From Agrobacterium sp. RAC06 (GTDB lineage Bacteria; Pseudomonadota; Alphaproteobacteria; Rhizobiales; Rhizobiaceae): a DNA stretch of 64,000 nucleotides. The DNA lies in assembly GCF_001713475.1 (NCBI RefSeq), contig NZ_CP016499.1:2944501-3008500 (forward strand), in the 5' to 3' direction. Under the pieces are notes generated by a model. The model was not told the DNA's origin. It was given only the letters and a program-made list of their open reading frames with translations, and did no database searches. Below are positions 39,416-50,768 of the stretch, piece after piece. The translations under genes and the position numbers were made by a program. The first letter of the stretch is position 1, and each line of letters opens with the position of its first letter.

Positions 39416-41161
39416 ATGAGCAAGTTCAAACCGGCGGCCTGGCCGCGCCAACTGAGATCGCAGCACTGGTATGGCGGCACGTCGCGTGACACCATCTACC
39501 ACCGTGGCTGGATGAAGAACCAGGGTCACCCGCACGACCTGTTCGACGGTCGTCCCGTCATCGGTATTCTGAACACCTGGTCCGACCTCACCCCCTGCAA
39601 TGGCCATCTGCGCGAATTGGCCGAAAAGGTGAAGGCCGGCGTTTGGGAAGCCGGCGGCTTCCCGGTCGAGATCCCGGTTTTCTCGGCGTCGGAAAATACC
39701 TTCCGCCCGACGGCCATGATGTATCGCAACCTTGCGGCGCTCGCCGTCGAGGAAGCCATGCGCGCGCAGCCGATCGATGGTGCGGTCCTGCTAGTCGGCT
39801 GTGACAAGACCACGCCGTCGCTGGTGATGGCTGCCGCTTCCACCGACCTTCCGTCGATCGTCGTGACTGGCGGTCCGATGCTGAACGGCTATTTCCGTGG
39901 TGAGCGCGTCGGATCCGGCACCCACCTCTGGAAGTTCTCCGAAGCCGTGAAGGCCGGCGAGATGACCCAGGAAGAATTCGTCGAAGCGGAAGCCTCGATG
40001 TCCCGTTCCAGTGGTACCTGCAACACCATGGGCACCGCCTCGACCATGGCCTCCATGGTTGAAGCGCTCGGCATGGCTCTGTCCGGCAATGCCGCGATCC
40101 CGGCCGTCGACAGCCGCCGCAAGGTGATGGCGCAGCTTTCGGGTCGTCGCATCGTGCAGATGGTCAAGGATGATCTGAAGCCTTCCGACATCATGACCAA
40201 GGAAGCCTTCGAAAACGCGATCCGCGTCAATGGCGCGATCGGTGGATCGACCAATGCCGTCATCCACATGCTCGCCATGGCGGGCCGTGTCGGCATCGAT
40301 CTCACCCTCGACGACTGGGATCGCCTGGGCCGTGATGTACCGATGATCGTGAACCTCATGCCGTCGGGCAAATATCTGATGGAAGAGTTCTTCTATGCCG
40401 GTGGCCTGCCTGTCGTCATCAAGATGCTCGGTGAAGCCGGCAAGCTTCACAAGGACGCACTGACTGTCTCTGGCGAAAACATCTGGGACGAGGTCAAGGA
40501 TGTCCGCAACTGGAACGAGGACGTCATCCTGCCGGTCGACAAGGCGCTGACCCAGCAGGGCGGTATCGTCGTCCTGCGTGGAAATCTCGCACCCAAGGGC
40601 TGCGTGCTGAAGCCGTCGGCTGCCTCTCCGCATCTGATGAAGCATCGCGGCCGTGCCGTGGTCTTCGAAGACATCGATGACTACAAGGCGAAAATCAACG
40701 ACGAGGCGCTCGATATCGACGAAACCTGCGTCATGGTCCTCAAATACTGCGGTCCGCGTGGTTATCCGGGCATGGCCGAGGTCGGCAACATGGGCCTGCC
40801 GCCGAAAGTCCTGCGCAAGGGGATCACCGACATGGTCCGCATCTCCGATGCGCGCATGTCCGGTACCGCCTACGGCACTGTCCTGTTGCACACCTCGCCG
40901 GAAGCGGCGCGTGGTGGTCCGCTCGCGATCGTCAAGAACGGTGACTTCATCGAAGTCGATGTCGAAGCCCGTCGGGTGCATCTCGACATCTCGGACGAGG
41001 AAATGCAGCGGCGTCTGGCCGAATGGCGTCCGCCGGTCGAGCCGCCGGCCAGTGGTTATGCCAAGCTCTTCCACGATCACGTCGAGGGTGCCGACACCGG
41101 AGCAGACTTCGACTTCCTGAAGGGTTGCCGCGGTTCGCCGGTCGGCAAGGACGCACACTGA
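39416..41161 (+). CDS. L-arabinonate/galactonate dehydratase (IlvD/EDD family)
   Basis: An iron-sulfur, magnesium-dependent sugar-acid dehydratase, 581 residues. The three [2Fe-2S]-type cysteines are visible: LTPCNGHL (cysteine 61), LLVGCDKTTPS and SGTCNTMGTAS. The overall sequence fits the L-arabinonate dehydratase branch, members of which also accept D-galactonate and D-fuconate. In this operon it would feed KDA to GguC and KDGal to DgoK, serving both pathways. It lies 49 bases after gguC and 11 before the sugar dehydrogenase. The dual substrate use is inferred. Confidence 0.88.
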   Translation: MSKFKPAAWPRQLRSQHWYGGTSRDTIYHRGWMKNQGHPHDLFDGRPVIGILNTWSDLTPCNGHLRELAEKVKAGVWEAGGFPVEIPVFSASENTFRPTAMMYRNLAALAVEEAMRAQPIDGAVLLVGCDKTTPSLVMAAASTDLPSIVVTGGPMLNGYFRGERVGSGTHLWKFSEAVKAGEMTQEEFVEAEASMSRSSGTCNTMGTASTMASMVEALGMALSGNAAIPAVDSRRKVMAQLSGRRIVQMVKDDLKPSDIMTKEAFENAIRVNGAIGGSTNAVIHMLAMAGRVGIDLTLDDWDRLGRDVPMIVNLMPSGKYLMEEFFYAGGLPVVIKMLGEAGKLHKDALTVSGENIWDEVKDVRNWNEDVILPVDKALTQQGGIVVLRGNLAPKGCVLKPSAASPHLMKHRGRAVVFEDIDDYKAKINDEALDIDETCVMVLKYCGPRGYPGMAEVGNMGLPPKVLRKGITDMVRISDARMSGTAYGTVLLHTSPEAARGGPLAIVKNGDFIEVDVEARRVHLDISDEEMQRRLAEWRPPVEPPASGYAKLFHDHVEGADTGADFDFLKGCRGSPVGKDAH

Positions 41162-41172
41162 GGGATATCAAG

Positions 41173-42102
41173 ATGGCAGAACGTATCCCGCTGGCGCTGG
41201 TCGGCATCGGCAAGATTGCCCGCGACCAACATATTCCGTCGATCGCAGGCGGTGATGACTTTGTCGTTGCCGTCGGCGTCAGCCGGCATGGCAAAGTCGA
41301 CGGTGCGGAAAACTTCACCGATTTCGATGAGTTTCTCGCAGCGCGCCCGGACATCAAGGTCGTATCGCTCTGCACGCCGCCTGAAGTCCGCTTCGACATG
41401 GCAAAGGCTGCGATTGCTGCCGGTCGCCATGTGCTGATGGAAAAGCCGCCTGCAACCACACTCGGCGAAGCGGAGGCCCTTTCGGAGCTTGCCGCCAAGG
41501 CCGGCGTCACCTTGTTTGCCACCTGGCATTCGCGCTTTGCGCTCGGTGTCGAGCCTGCGAAGCAGTGGCTCGCAGACAAGGTCATCCAGTCGATCTCGAT
41601 CGTCTGGAAGGAAGACGTGCGTCGCTGGCATCCCGGCCAGGCCTGGATCTGGGAACCGGGCGGCTTCGGCGTCTTCGATCCCGGTATCAACGCGCTTTCC
41701 ATTCTGACCGAGATCGTCCCCGGGCATATCATGGTCGAGAAGTCGGTTCTTGAGTTCCCTGAAAACAAGAAGCAGCCGATCGCCGCTTCCATCGCCATGC
41801 GGACCGTCGAAGGCGCGCCGGTTACGGCCGAATTCGACTGGCGACAGGAAGGCCCGCAGACGTGGGACATCACAGTCCAGACGAATGCCGGCGAGTTGCG
41901 CCTTTCAAAGGGCGGCTCGGAACTCTATATCGGGGGTAAGGAACAGGCGTCCGGCCCGGACCGCGAATATGCTGGAATCTACGAACGCTTCGCCCACCTC
42001 ATCCGCTCCCGCCAGAGCGACACCGACTATCAGCCGCTGCGCATCGTGGCGGATTCGTTCCTTTGCGGGGAACGAAAAGTCGTCGCTCACTTCGAAGACT
42101 GA
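41173..42102 (+). CDS. Gfo/Idh/MocA-family sugar 1-dehydrogenase (D-galactose/L-arabinose type)
   Basis: A 309-residue NAD(P)-dependent oxidoreductase. The Rossmann start is ALVGIGKIARDQHIPSIA (residues 8-25), with the family EKPPATTLGEAEAL motif and KEDVRRWHPGQAWIWEPGGFGVFDPG in parts in the substrate domain. Relatives are D-galactose 1-dehydrogenase and Azospirillum L-arabinose 1-dehydrogenase, which oxidise both sugars to the lactone. ATG 41173 fits; longer frames overlap the dehydratase. Context, between a dehydratase and KGSA dehydrogenase, agrees with this first step of sugar oxidation. Confidence 0.85.
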   Translation: MAERIPLALVGIGKIARDQHIPSIAGGDDFVVAVGVSRHGKVDGAENFTDFDEFLAARPDIKVVSLCTPPEVRFDMAKAAIAAGRHVLMEKPPATTLGEAEALSELAAKAGVTLFATWHSRFALGVEPAKQWLADKVIQSISIVWKEDVRRWHPGQAWIWEPGGFGVFDPGINALSILTEIVPGHIMVEKSVLEFPENKKQPIAASIAMRTVEGAPVTAEFDWRQEGPQTWDITVQTNAGELRLSKGGSELYIGGKEQASGPDREYAGIYERFAHLIRSRQSDTDYQPLRIVADSFLCGERKVVAHFED

Positions 42103-42123
42103 CATCAAAAGGAGGCCCATCCC

Positions 42124-43638
42124 ATGGCCTATACACCGACTGGAAAACACCTGATCGCCGGCAACTGGGTTGCCAGCACGGATACTTTCACCTCGTCGCC
42201 TGCCACGGGCTCCTCCCACACCTTTTCGAAGGGCACGCCTGCCCTGGTCGATCAGGCGGTCAAGGCCGCCGAAGAGGCCTTCGAAACCTATGCCTATTCG
42301 ACGCGCGAAGAACGGGCCGCCTTCCTCGATGCCATCGCTGAGGAGATCGATGCACGCGGCGACGCGATCACCGAGATTGGCTCCCAGGAAACCGGCCTGC
42401 CGGAAGCCCGTCTGATCGGCGAGCGCGGCCGCACCACCGGCCAGCTTCGCCTGTTTGCCGCCCATATCCGCAAGGGTGATTATCTCGACCGCCGTCACGA
42501 TGAAGCCCTGCCGGATCGCAAGCCGCTTCCGCGTTCGGACCTCAGGATGGTGCAGCGCCCGATCGGCCCTGTCGCCGTCTTCGGTGCCTCAAACTTTCCG
42601 CTCGCCTTCTCGACGGCTGGTGGTGATACGGCTGCAGCCCTTGCTGCCGGCTGCCCCGTCGTCGTCAAGGCGCATGATGCCCATCCGGGCACCGGCGAAA
42701 TCGTGGCTTCCGCGATCGATGCCGCGATCAAGCGTTGCGGCGTGCATCCGGGCGTCTTCTCGCTGGTGCATGGTGGCAGCCGTGACGTCGGCCAGGCACT
42801 GGTCCAGCATCCGCTGATCAAGGCTGTCGGGTTCACCGGTTCGCTCGGTGGTGGTCGCGCGCTCTTCGATCTCTGCGCCCAGCGCCCTGAACCGATCCCG
42901 TTCTTCGGCGAGCTCGGCTCGGTCAACCCGATGTTCATGCTGCCCAAGGCTGTTGCCACCCGTGGCGAAGCCATCGCCAAGGGCTGGGTCGGTTCGCTCA
43001 CCATGGGTGCCGGCCAGTTCTGCACCAATCCGGGCATCGTTGTGCTGCTCAAGGGCGCCGACGCCGACAAGTTCGTCGAGACGGCAACCGAAGCCCTTTC
43101 GGGTGTCGGACCGCAGACCATGCTGACCGACGGCATCGCCAAGGCCTATCGTGACGGTGCCACTCGCATCGCTGGCACCGAGGGCGTGCGCTCAGTACTC
43201 ACCTCGACCTGCGACCTGCGCAATGCCACCCCTTACCTGTTCCAGACCACCGCAAAGGACTGGCTCGACAATCACGTCCTGGGCGAGGAAGTCTTCGGAC
43301 CGCTCGGTCTGATCGTCATCGCGGAAAGCGAAGACGAAATGGTCGCCATGGCACGCAGCCTTTCCGGCCAGTTGACGGCATCTCTGCATGTTGACGCCGG
43401 TGACGAAGCGCTTGGCAAGCGGTTGATGCCGATCCTGGAGCGCAAGGCTGGCCGCGTGCTCGCCAACGGCTTCCCGACTGGTGTCGAAGTGGCCGACTCG
43501 ATGGTCCACGGCGGCCCCTACCCGGCGTCCACGAACTTCGGCGCGACCTCGGTCGGTACGCTGTCGATCCGTCGCTTCCTGCGGCCGGTCTGCTTCCAGG
43601 ACATCCCGGCGGCGCTTCTGCCGACCGATCTCGCCTGA
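42124..43638 (+). CDS. 2,5-dioxovalerate (ketoglutarate semialdehyde) dehydrogenase
   Basis: A 504-residue aldehyde dehydrogenase oxidising 2-oxoglutarate semialdehyde to 2-oxoglutarate (EC 1.2.1.26), the final arabinose step. Motifs: GPVAVFGASNFPLAFSTAGG, the catalytic glutamate in FFGELGSVNP, and the catalytic cysteine in GAGQFCTNPG; FGATSVGTLSIRRFLRP lies near the C-terminus. The Phe-Gly-Glu-Leu-Gly pattern is that of KGSA dehydrogenases. It lies 21 bases after the oxidoreductase and nine before dgoK. Confidence 0.9.
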   Translation: MAYTPTGKHLIAGNWVASTDTFTSSPATGSSHTFSKGTPALVDQAVKAAEEAFETYAYSTREERAAFLDAIAEEIDARGDAITEIGSQETGLPEARLIGERGRTTGQLRLFAAHIRKGDYLDRRHDEALPDRKPLPRSDLRMVQRPIGPVAVFGASNFPLAFSTAGGDTAAALAAGCPVVVKAHDAHPGTGEIVASAIDAAIKRCGVHPGVFSLVHGGSRDVGQALVQHPLIKAVGFTGSLGGGRALFDLCAQRPEPIPFFGELGSVNPMFMLPKAVATRGEAIAKGWVGSLTMGAGQFCTNPGIVVLLKGADADKFVETATEALSGVGPQTMLTDGIAKAYRDGATRIAGTEGVRSVLTSTCDLRNATPYLFQTTAKDWLDNHVLGEEVFGPLGLIVIAESEDEMVAMARSLSGQLTASLHVDAGDEALGKRLMPILERKAGRVLANGFPTGVEVADSMVHGGPYPASTNFGATSVGTLSIRRFLRPVCFQDIPAALLPTDLA

Positions 43639-43647
43639 GGACATCCC

Positions 43648-44580
43648 GTGACTGCATCAGCCTTTGCCGCGCTCGTCGATTGGGGCACCAGCAACCTGCG
43701 TATCTGGCTCGTTGACAGCCAGGGCGCGGTCCTTAGTGAAAGGCAGTCACCCGAGGGAATGGGCAGCCTGGATAAGGCTGCCTATCCTGCCGTGCTGGAA
43801 GGGCATCTTTCCGCACTCGGCGCACCATCGGATCTGCCGGTGGTGGTGGCCGGCATGGCCGGTGCCCGCACCGGCTGGCGGGAAGCACCCTATGTGGAAA
43901 CGCCAGCACCCCTGGTCGGCCTGTTCCAGCATGCGGTCCAGCCGGAGGGCGTCAATCGCCCGGTCTATATCCTGCCTGGCGTCTGCCAGCGCGAGGGCGG
44001 TGCCTTTGACGTCATGCGCGGCGAGGAAACGCAGTTGGCCGGTGCCCTGGAGCAGGGCCTCGACAATGCCCTCTTCTGCCTGCCTGGAACCCATTCCAAA
44101 TGGGCCTTGGTCGAGAACGGTCAGGTCAGGCGCTTCTCGACCGTCATGACCGGTGAGCTGTTCAATCTGATTAGCCGGCAATCGATCCTGCGGCTTTCCG
44201 TTCCGGAAGACGGTGATGCGGAAGCCGATCCCGACATTTTCGACGCTGCCGTCGATCAGGCGCTGCAGCCCGGGTTTGCGCTGACCTCCGTGCTGTTTTC
44301 CATCCGTGCCGAAAGCCTGCTTGCTGGCCAAGGCGTAAAGGTCAATCCGGCAGCTCGTCTTTCTGGCCTTCTCATCGGTGCCGAGATCGCTGCCATTCGC
44401 GATGACCTTCTGCGCCACGGAAAGGCCTATCTGATCGGTACGGGCAAGTTGACGCGTCTTTATGCGCGCGCCATCACCAAGGCCGGCGGTGAGCCTGTAC
44501 TGCTTGATGGCGGCCTGCTGGTACGCCGTGGCCTGCTCGCCTCGGCGCTTTCGCTTTTCGATCATGAATTCAAGGACTGA
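43648..44580 (+). CDS. dgoK: 2-dehydro-3-deoxygalactonokinase
   Basis: Kinase phosphorylating 2-keto-3-deoxygalactonate in the De Ley-Doudoroff galactose pathway (EC 2.7.1.58). The 310-residue protein starts with the ASKHA phosphate motif VDWGTSNLRIWLVD, has MAGARTGWREAPYV and the ATP-linked FCLPGTHSKWA. The start is GTG 43648, ten bases after the upstream stop; a T-G-A-G-G-A ribosome site lies just upstream. It pairs with dgoA three bases downstream. Confidence 0.93.
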   Translation: MTASAFAALVDWGTSNLRIWLVDSQGAVLSERQSPEGMGSLDKAAYPAVLEGHLSALGAPSDLPVVVAGMAGARTGWREAPYVETPAPLVGLFQHAVQPEGVNRPVYILPGVCQREGGAFDVMRGEETQLAGALEQGLDNALFCLPGTHSKWALVENGQVRRFSTVMTGELFNLISRQSILRLSVPEDGDAEADPDIFDAAVDQALQPGFALTSVLFSIRAESLLAGQGVKVNPAARLSGLLIGAEIAAIRDDLLRHGKAYLIGTGKLTRLYARAITKAGGEPVLLDGGLLVRRGLLASALSLFDHEFKD

Positions 44581-44583
44581 ACG

Positions 44584-45216
44584 ATGACTGCCTCCGTTGC
44601 CTGGCCCGCCCTTCGCCGCAACCTCGTTGCCATCCTGCGCGGCATCAAGCCGACCGAGATCGAGGCAACCGTCGATGTTCTCATCGAGGCTGGCTTCGAA
44701 GCGATCGAAGTGCCGCTGAATTCCCCTGATCCCTTTGTCTCGATCGAAAAGGCGCGCAAGCGCGCTCCCGCAAACGTGCTGATCGGCGCCGGCACCGTGC
44801 TCGAGGTTGCCCAGGTCGATCGTCTTCATGACGTCGGCGGAAATCTGCTCGTCACCCCGAATGTCGAACCCGACGTTATCAGGCGTGCCGTCGCCCATGG
44901 CATGGTCGCAATGCCGGGCGTCTTCACGCCGACCGAAGCGCTCCTTGCCGCCAAGTCTGGTGCAGCTGCACTAAAGTTCTTTCCGGCAAATGTGCTGGGA
45001 CCAGGCGGTATTTCGGCGATCAAGGCCATCCTGCCACCGAATCTGCCGATCGGCGCGGTCGGCGGTGTTTCCGATTCCAACTTTGCCGATTACTGGAAGG
45101 TCGGCGTTCGTGCCTTCGGTCTTGGCTCCAGCCTGTACAAGCCGGGCGACGATGCCAAGCTTATTGGCGAGCGTGCCGTCAGAAGCGTGGAGGCCTACGA
45201 CGCCCTGCAGGGCTAA
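44584..45216 (+). CDS. dgoA: 2-dehydro-3-deoxy-6-phosphogalactonate aldolase
   Basis: Class I aldolase cleaving KDPGal to pyruvate and glyceraldehyde 3-phosphate (EC 4.1.2.21). The 210-residue TIM-barrel protein has LVAILRGIKPTEIEA, the phosphate/acid strand AIEVPLNSPDP and the Schiff-base lysine in LKFFPANVLGPGG, with AVGGVSDSNFADYW near the end. It is the last gene of the chvE operon and is followed by a strong terminator. Confidence 0.94.
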   Translation: MTASVAWPALRRNLVAILRGIKPTEIEATVDVLIEAGFEAIEVPLNSPDPFVSIEKARKRAPANVLIGAGTVLEVAQVDRLHDVGGNLLVTPNVEPDVIRRAVAHGMVAMPGVFTPTEALLAAKSGAAALKFFPANVLGPGGISAIKAILPPNLPIGAVGGVSDSNFADYWKVGVRAFGLGSSLYKPGDDAKLIGERAVRSVEAYDALQG

Positions 45217-45242
45217 GTGGGAACGACCTTATCTGCATTAAG

Positions 45243-45272
45243 AGCCCGTCCGCCTGCCGGACGGGCTTTTTT
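45243..45272 (+). terminator. Intrinsic terminator of the sugar operon
   Basis: AGCCCGTCCG (45243-45252) pairs with CGGACGGGCT (45258-45267), followed by T6. It is 26 bases after the dgoA stop and closes the chvE-to-dgoA transcription unit. Confidence 0.95.
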
Positions 45273-45287
45273 CGTTTCAACGTATAA

Positions 45288-45313
45288 ATATCGCGTGTGA
45301 CCGATATCACGCG
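45288..45313. promoter_or_regulatory. Overlapping inverted repeats after the sugar operon
   Basis: ATATCG (45288-45293) is complementary to CGATAT (45302-45307), and CGCGTG (45292-45297) to CACGCG (45308-45313), so two inverted repeats are interleaved. This could be an operator for a small downstream transcript; no regulator is identifiable. Confidence 0.35.
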
Positions 45314-45391
45314 TCAAATCAGATAAACGTGCAGCTGCCCAAATTTGAACATACCTGCGCCGCTTTTTGCGATATAGTATAACTAACTTGG

Positions 45392-45469
45392 TTGGCGCGG
45401 TGCGCCAAAAGGTCCGGTCTGGCGCATTGACCCCTTACCCCCAGCCCCCCAATGCTTCCGGGCCGGACC
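45392..45469. ncRNA. Candidate structured RNA with C-rich loop
   Basis: TTGGCGC-GGT-GCGCCAA (45392-45408) is a tight hairpin, followed by a long hairpin: GGTCCGG (45411-45417) with CCGGACC (45463-45469) and an inner GCATTG (45424-45429) with CAATGC (45450-45455), closing a 20-base loop that is almost only C with some T and A (45430-45449). A possible -10, TATAGT at 45373-45378, lies upstream on the plus strand. Orientation and expression are unknown; it is not a family I recognise. Confidence 0.35.
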
Positions 45470-45487
45470 ACACCAGGTTGTTTTCCC

Positions 45488-46276
45488 TCACAGCGTATTC
45501 GGCTTGACCATCATCATCGTCGCACCGACGATATGGGAGGGGTTTCCTTTTTCATCTGCCGTTTGCAGCAGGATCGCACAGCCGTCGCTCTTGTCGTCGC
45601 CCATGCGTCTGGCGGGCAGCGTGATGTCCAGGGGCTTCCCGTCCCACATGCCGACAGTCTGCACATCGGTCACGCTGTGCCAGTAGTCCAGGTTCTGTCC
45701 GGTGTTTTCACCCTTCAGGACCTCGACGGTCTGATGCTGGCGGAAGTAAACGACGACAACATTGGCCTTGCCGCGTCCGGCACCCACCGAAATCGTCAGC
45801 TGGTCGTCGTGCCGCGAGGCGCGGATGGGCACAAGCAGGCCCTTGCCGGCAGACTGGAGCTTCTGGAGGCGGCGGTCGATATCCGTTGCGTCGGTACCCT
45901 TCAGGTGCTCCCGACCGTTGAGAACCGCTTGGGGCGTGTAAACGCCGCTTCGGCCAAAGGCCTTCGCATAGGCATATTGCCGCTCGGTGTTCTCGGGCGT
46001 GGCAAGCGTATCGGCCCAACCGAGATAATTCCAGTAATCGACGTGATAGGAGAGTGCCACCACCTCGCCCTGGCGGACCAGTTTCTCGAAGGCGCGATCG
46101 GCAGGTGGGCATGAACGGCAGCCCTGCGAGGTGAAGAGCTCGACGACACCCTTAGGTTCGACAAATTCCTCGGCCGTGCCTTGCCCCGGAAAGAGGAACA
46201 GGCTTGCGGCGGCGAGGGCCACCATTGCCCATGCCGTGACCCATGCCGTTGTCTTGTCAGAATTCTTGTGCCGCAT
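45488..46276 (-). CDS. DUF1223 family exported thioredoxin-like protein
   Basis: A 262-residue protein with an N-terminal hydrophobic segment (WAMVALAAASLFLF, about residues 16-30) that could be a signal peptide or anchor. The DUF1223 core follows: GVVELFTSQGCRSCPPADR with a CxxC pair, VVALSYHVDYWNYLGW, GVYTPQAVLNGREHLKG. The fold is thioredoxin-like, so a periplasmic redox role is likely, but no function is established. It is a single gene between the candidate RNA and acnA, divergent from neither. Confidence 0.85.
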   Translation of the reverse strand: MRHKNSDKTTAWVTAWAMVALAAASLFLFPGQGTAEEFVEPKGVVELFTSQGCRSCPPADRAFEKLVRQGEVVALSYHVDYWNYLGWADTLATPENTERQYAYAKAFGRSGVYTPQAVLNGREHLKGTDATDIDRRLQKLQSAGKGLLVPIRASRHDDQLTISVGAGRGKANVVVVYFRQHQTVEVLKGENTGQNLDYWHSVTDVQTVGMWDGKPLDITLPARRMGDDKSDGCAILLQTADEKGNPSHIVGATMMMVKPNTL

Positions 46277-46382
46277 GCTATCGAGATGCCTTCACTTGAG
46301 TGCAGCACTGATAGCGCCAAGAGCGCCATGCGGGAAGTCACGATGGGGTGAAACTTTCGGCACCGGCCGAGCGTGCTGGTGC

Positions 46383-46418
46383 AAAAGAGAAGGCCGCCGG
46401 TTTCCCGGCGGCCTCTCT
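46383..46418 (-). terminator. Terminator of acnA
   Basis: GGCCGCCGG (46391-46399) pairs with CCGGCGGCC (46404-46412), extended by AGAG/CTCT flanks; on the minus strand the stem is followed by TTCTCTTTTG. It lies 20 bases after the acnA stop codon. Confidence 0.8.
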
Positions 46419-46438
46419 TGGTTTTGTGCTTTAACCGA

Positions 46439-49132
<2,694 letters not shown>

Positions 49133-49402
49133 GGATAGAAACCCCGCATATTCTGATAGCCAACACAATCGTGCGGACGCCTATGCACTTCATGCACATC
49201 AGGATGCGGGTACGACCATTTCCGCTGTCCGCACGTGAAAATCGCTCCACGCGATATTCAAGTTCGGCACAAGGATGAACTTCACGCCGGCCGCTGGCGT
49301 GGTTGCAGGTCTTATAGATAATTTCTAAGAAAGGCGCCAGACCGACGAAGGACGAAAACGGAATTTTTTATGAGGCAGGCCTCATCCTGCCAGAAGGCGA
49401 CC

Positions 49403-50053
49403 ATGATCAGGTTCGAAGCCGAAAATCTCTCAGCGCGCCGTGGCGAGGATCTGATTTTCGTTAATGTTTCCTTTAAGTTGGCTCCAGGAGAAGCGATGGT
49501 TCTGACGGGCCGAAACGGCTCCGGAAAATCGACGCTTCTGCGCGTCATTGCCGGACTTCTTCGTCCGGAGACAGGCCGGGCGGTCTGTGTCTCCGACGCG
49601 GACGTAGAGGCCCGGCCCGCCGGAGAATTCAGCCATTACCTCGGCCATCGAAACGGCATGAAGCGCGAACTGACGGTCGCCGAGAACCTCGCCTTCTGGA
49701 AATCCTTCCTCGGCGATATCGGTGGAGGAGTGGGGCTCAGCGTGGAGGAGGCGGCTGCGGCCGTCGATCTTTCCGGCATCACGCATCTTCCGTACGGCTA
49801 TCTTTCTGCCGGACAGCAGCGGCGCTTCGCCATGGCGCGGCTTCTTGTCGCGCATCGCCCGGTCTGGATCCTCGACGAGCCGACGGCCGCACTCGACCGC
49901 AAGGCGGACGCGATGTTCGAAGAGCTCGTGCGCCATCACCGGCAGTCCGGCGGTATCGCACTTGCCGCAACCCATCAGCCGCTCGGGATGGAAGGAGCCC
50001 AGACCTTGGAGATGCTCGGCTTCGATGGCGTCGAATTGGAGTATTCCGCATGA
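49403..50053 (+). CDS. ccmA: Cytochrome c biogenesis ATP-binding protein CcmA
   Basis: ABC ATPase of the CcmABCD haem-handling complex of system I cytochrome c maturation. The 216-residue protein has Walker A GRNGSGKSTLLR, the signature YLSAGQQRRFAMARLL and Walker B VWILDEPTAALD. ATG 49403 has AAGG six bases upstream. It overlaps ccmB by four bases. The operon ccmABCDG lacks ccmE, F and H, which must lie elsewhere. Confidence 0.94.
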   Translation: MIRFEAENLSARRGEDLIFVNVSFKLAPGEAMVLTGRNGSGKSTLLRVIAGLLRPETGRAVCVSDADVEARPAGEFSHYLGHRNGMKRELTVAENLAFWKSFLGDIGGGVGLSVEEAAAAVDLSGITHLPYGYLSAGQQRRFAMARLLVAHRPVWILDEPTAALDRKADAMFEELVRHHRQSGGIALAATHQPLGMEGAQTLEMLGFDGVELEYSA

Positions 50054-50709
50054 TGGCGCTTTTTCTCCGGGATCTGAAACTCTCCGTCCGTGCCGGCGGC
50101 GGCGCGATGATCGGTGTCCTGTTCTTCACCACGGTCGTTGCCGTCATCCCCTTCGGTGTGGGGCCGGATCTCAATCTGCTCTCGCGGATCGGACCTGCCA
50201 TCGTCTGGATCGGGGCCCTGCTCTCTGCCCTGCTCGGCCTCGATCGGTTGTTCCAGGCCGAACGCGACGACGGGTCGCTCGACATTCTGCTGATGCAGGA
50301 AACACCGCTCGTGCTCACAGTGCTTGTCAAATGCCTGGCGCATTGGGTTGCTACCGGTCTGCCGCTCGTGATCGCCTCGCCCCTTCTCGGCCTTTTCATG
50401 AACATGGATGAGGTCGCCATCGGCGCCGTGATGCTGACACTGCTGGTCGGATCGCCGGCGATCACATTCATCGGTGCGGCCGGTGCCGCGGTCGCCGTCG
50501 CCCTGCCCCGCGGTGGTCTGCTGGTGTCCATTCTCGTGCTGCCGCTTGCCGTCCCCGTGCTGATCTTCGGTGTCAGTGCCTCCTATGCGGCGGTCGAGGA
50601 TCCTGCCCCTTTCCTGCCGCCCTTCATGTTCCTTTCGGCCATCACGCTTCTCTTTGCCGTGATCGGACCCGTGGGTGCGGCCGCCGCCTTGCGCAGTTCA
50701 GGCGATTGA
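50050..50709 (+). CDS. ccmB: Haem exporter membrane protein CcmB
   Basis: A 219-residue inner-membrane subunit of CcmABCD with about six hydrophobic segments. The start MALFLRDLKLSVRAGGGAM and VGPDLNLLSRIGPAIVWIGALL (shown in pieces of the protein) match CcmB; LLMQETPLVLTVLVKCLAHW is also characteristic. It overlaps ccmA (ATGA). Function follows from family and operon. Confidence 0.93.
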   Translation: MMALFLRDLKLSVRAGGGAMIGVLFFTTVVAVIPFGVGPDLNLLSRIGPAIVWIGALLSALLGLDRLFQAERDDGSLDILLMQETPLVLTVLVKCLAHWVATGLPLVIASPLLGLFMNMDEVAIGAVMLTLLVGSPAITFIGAAGAAVAVALPRGGLLVSILVLPLAVPVLIFGVSASYAAVEDPAPFLPPFMFLSAITLLFAVIGPVGAAAALRSSGD

Positions 50710-50768
50710 GACAATTCGGCTTGACTAGGATCAATTGCAGGGCCGGCTGAGACAGGCTAGAACAAGGC

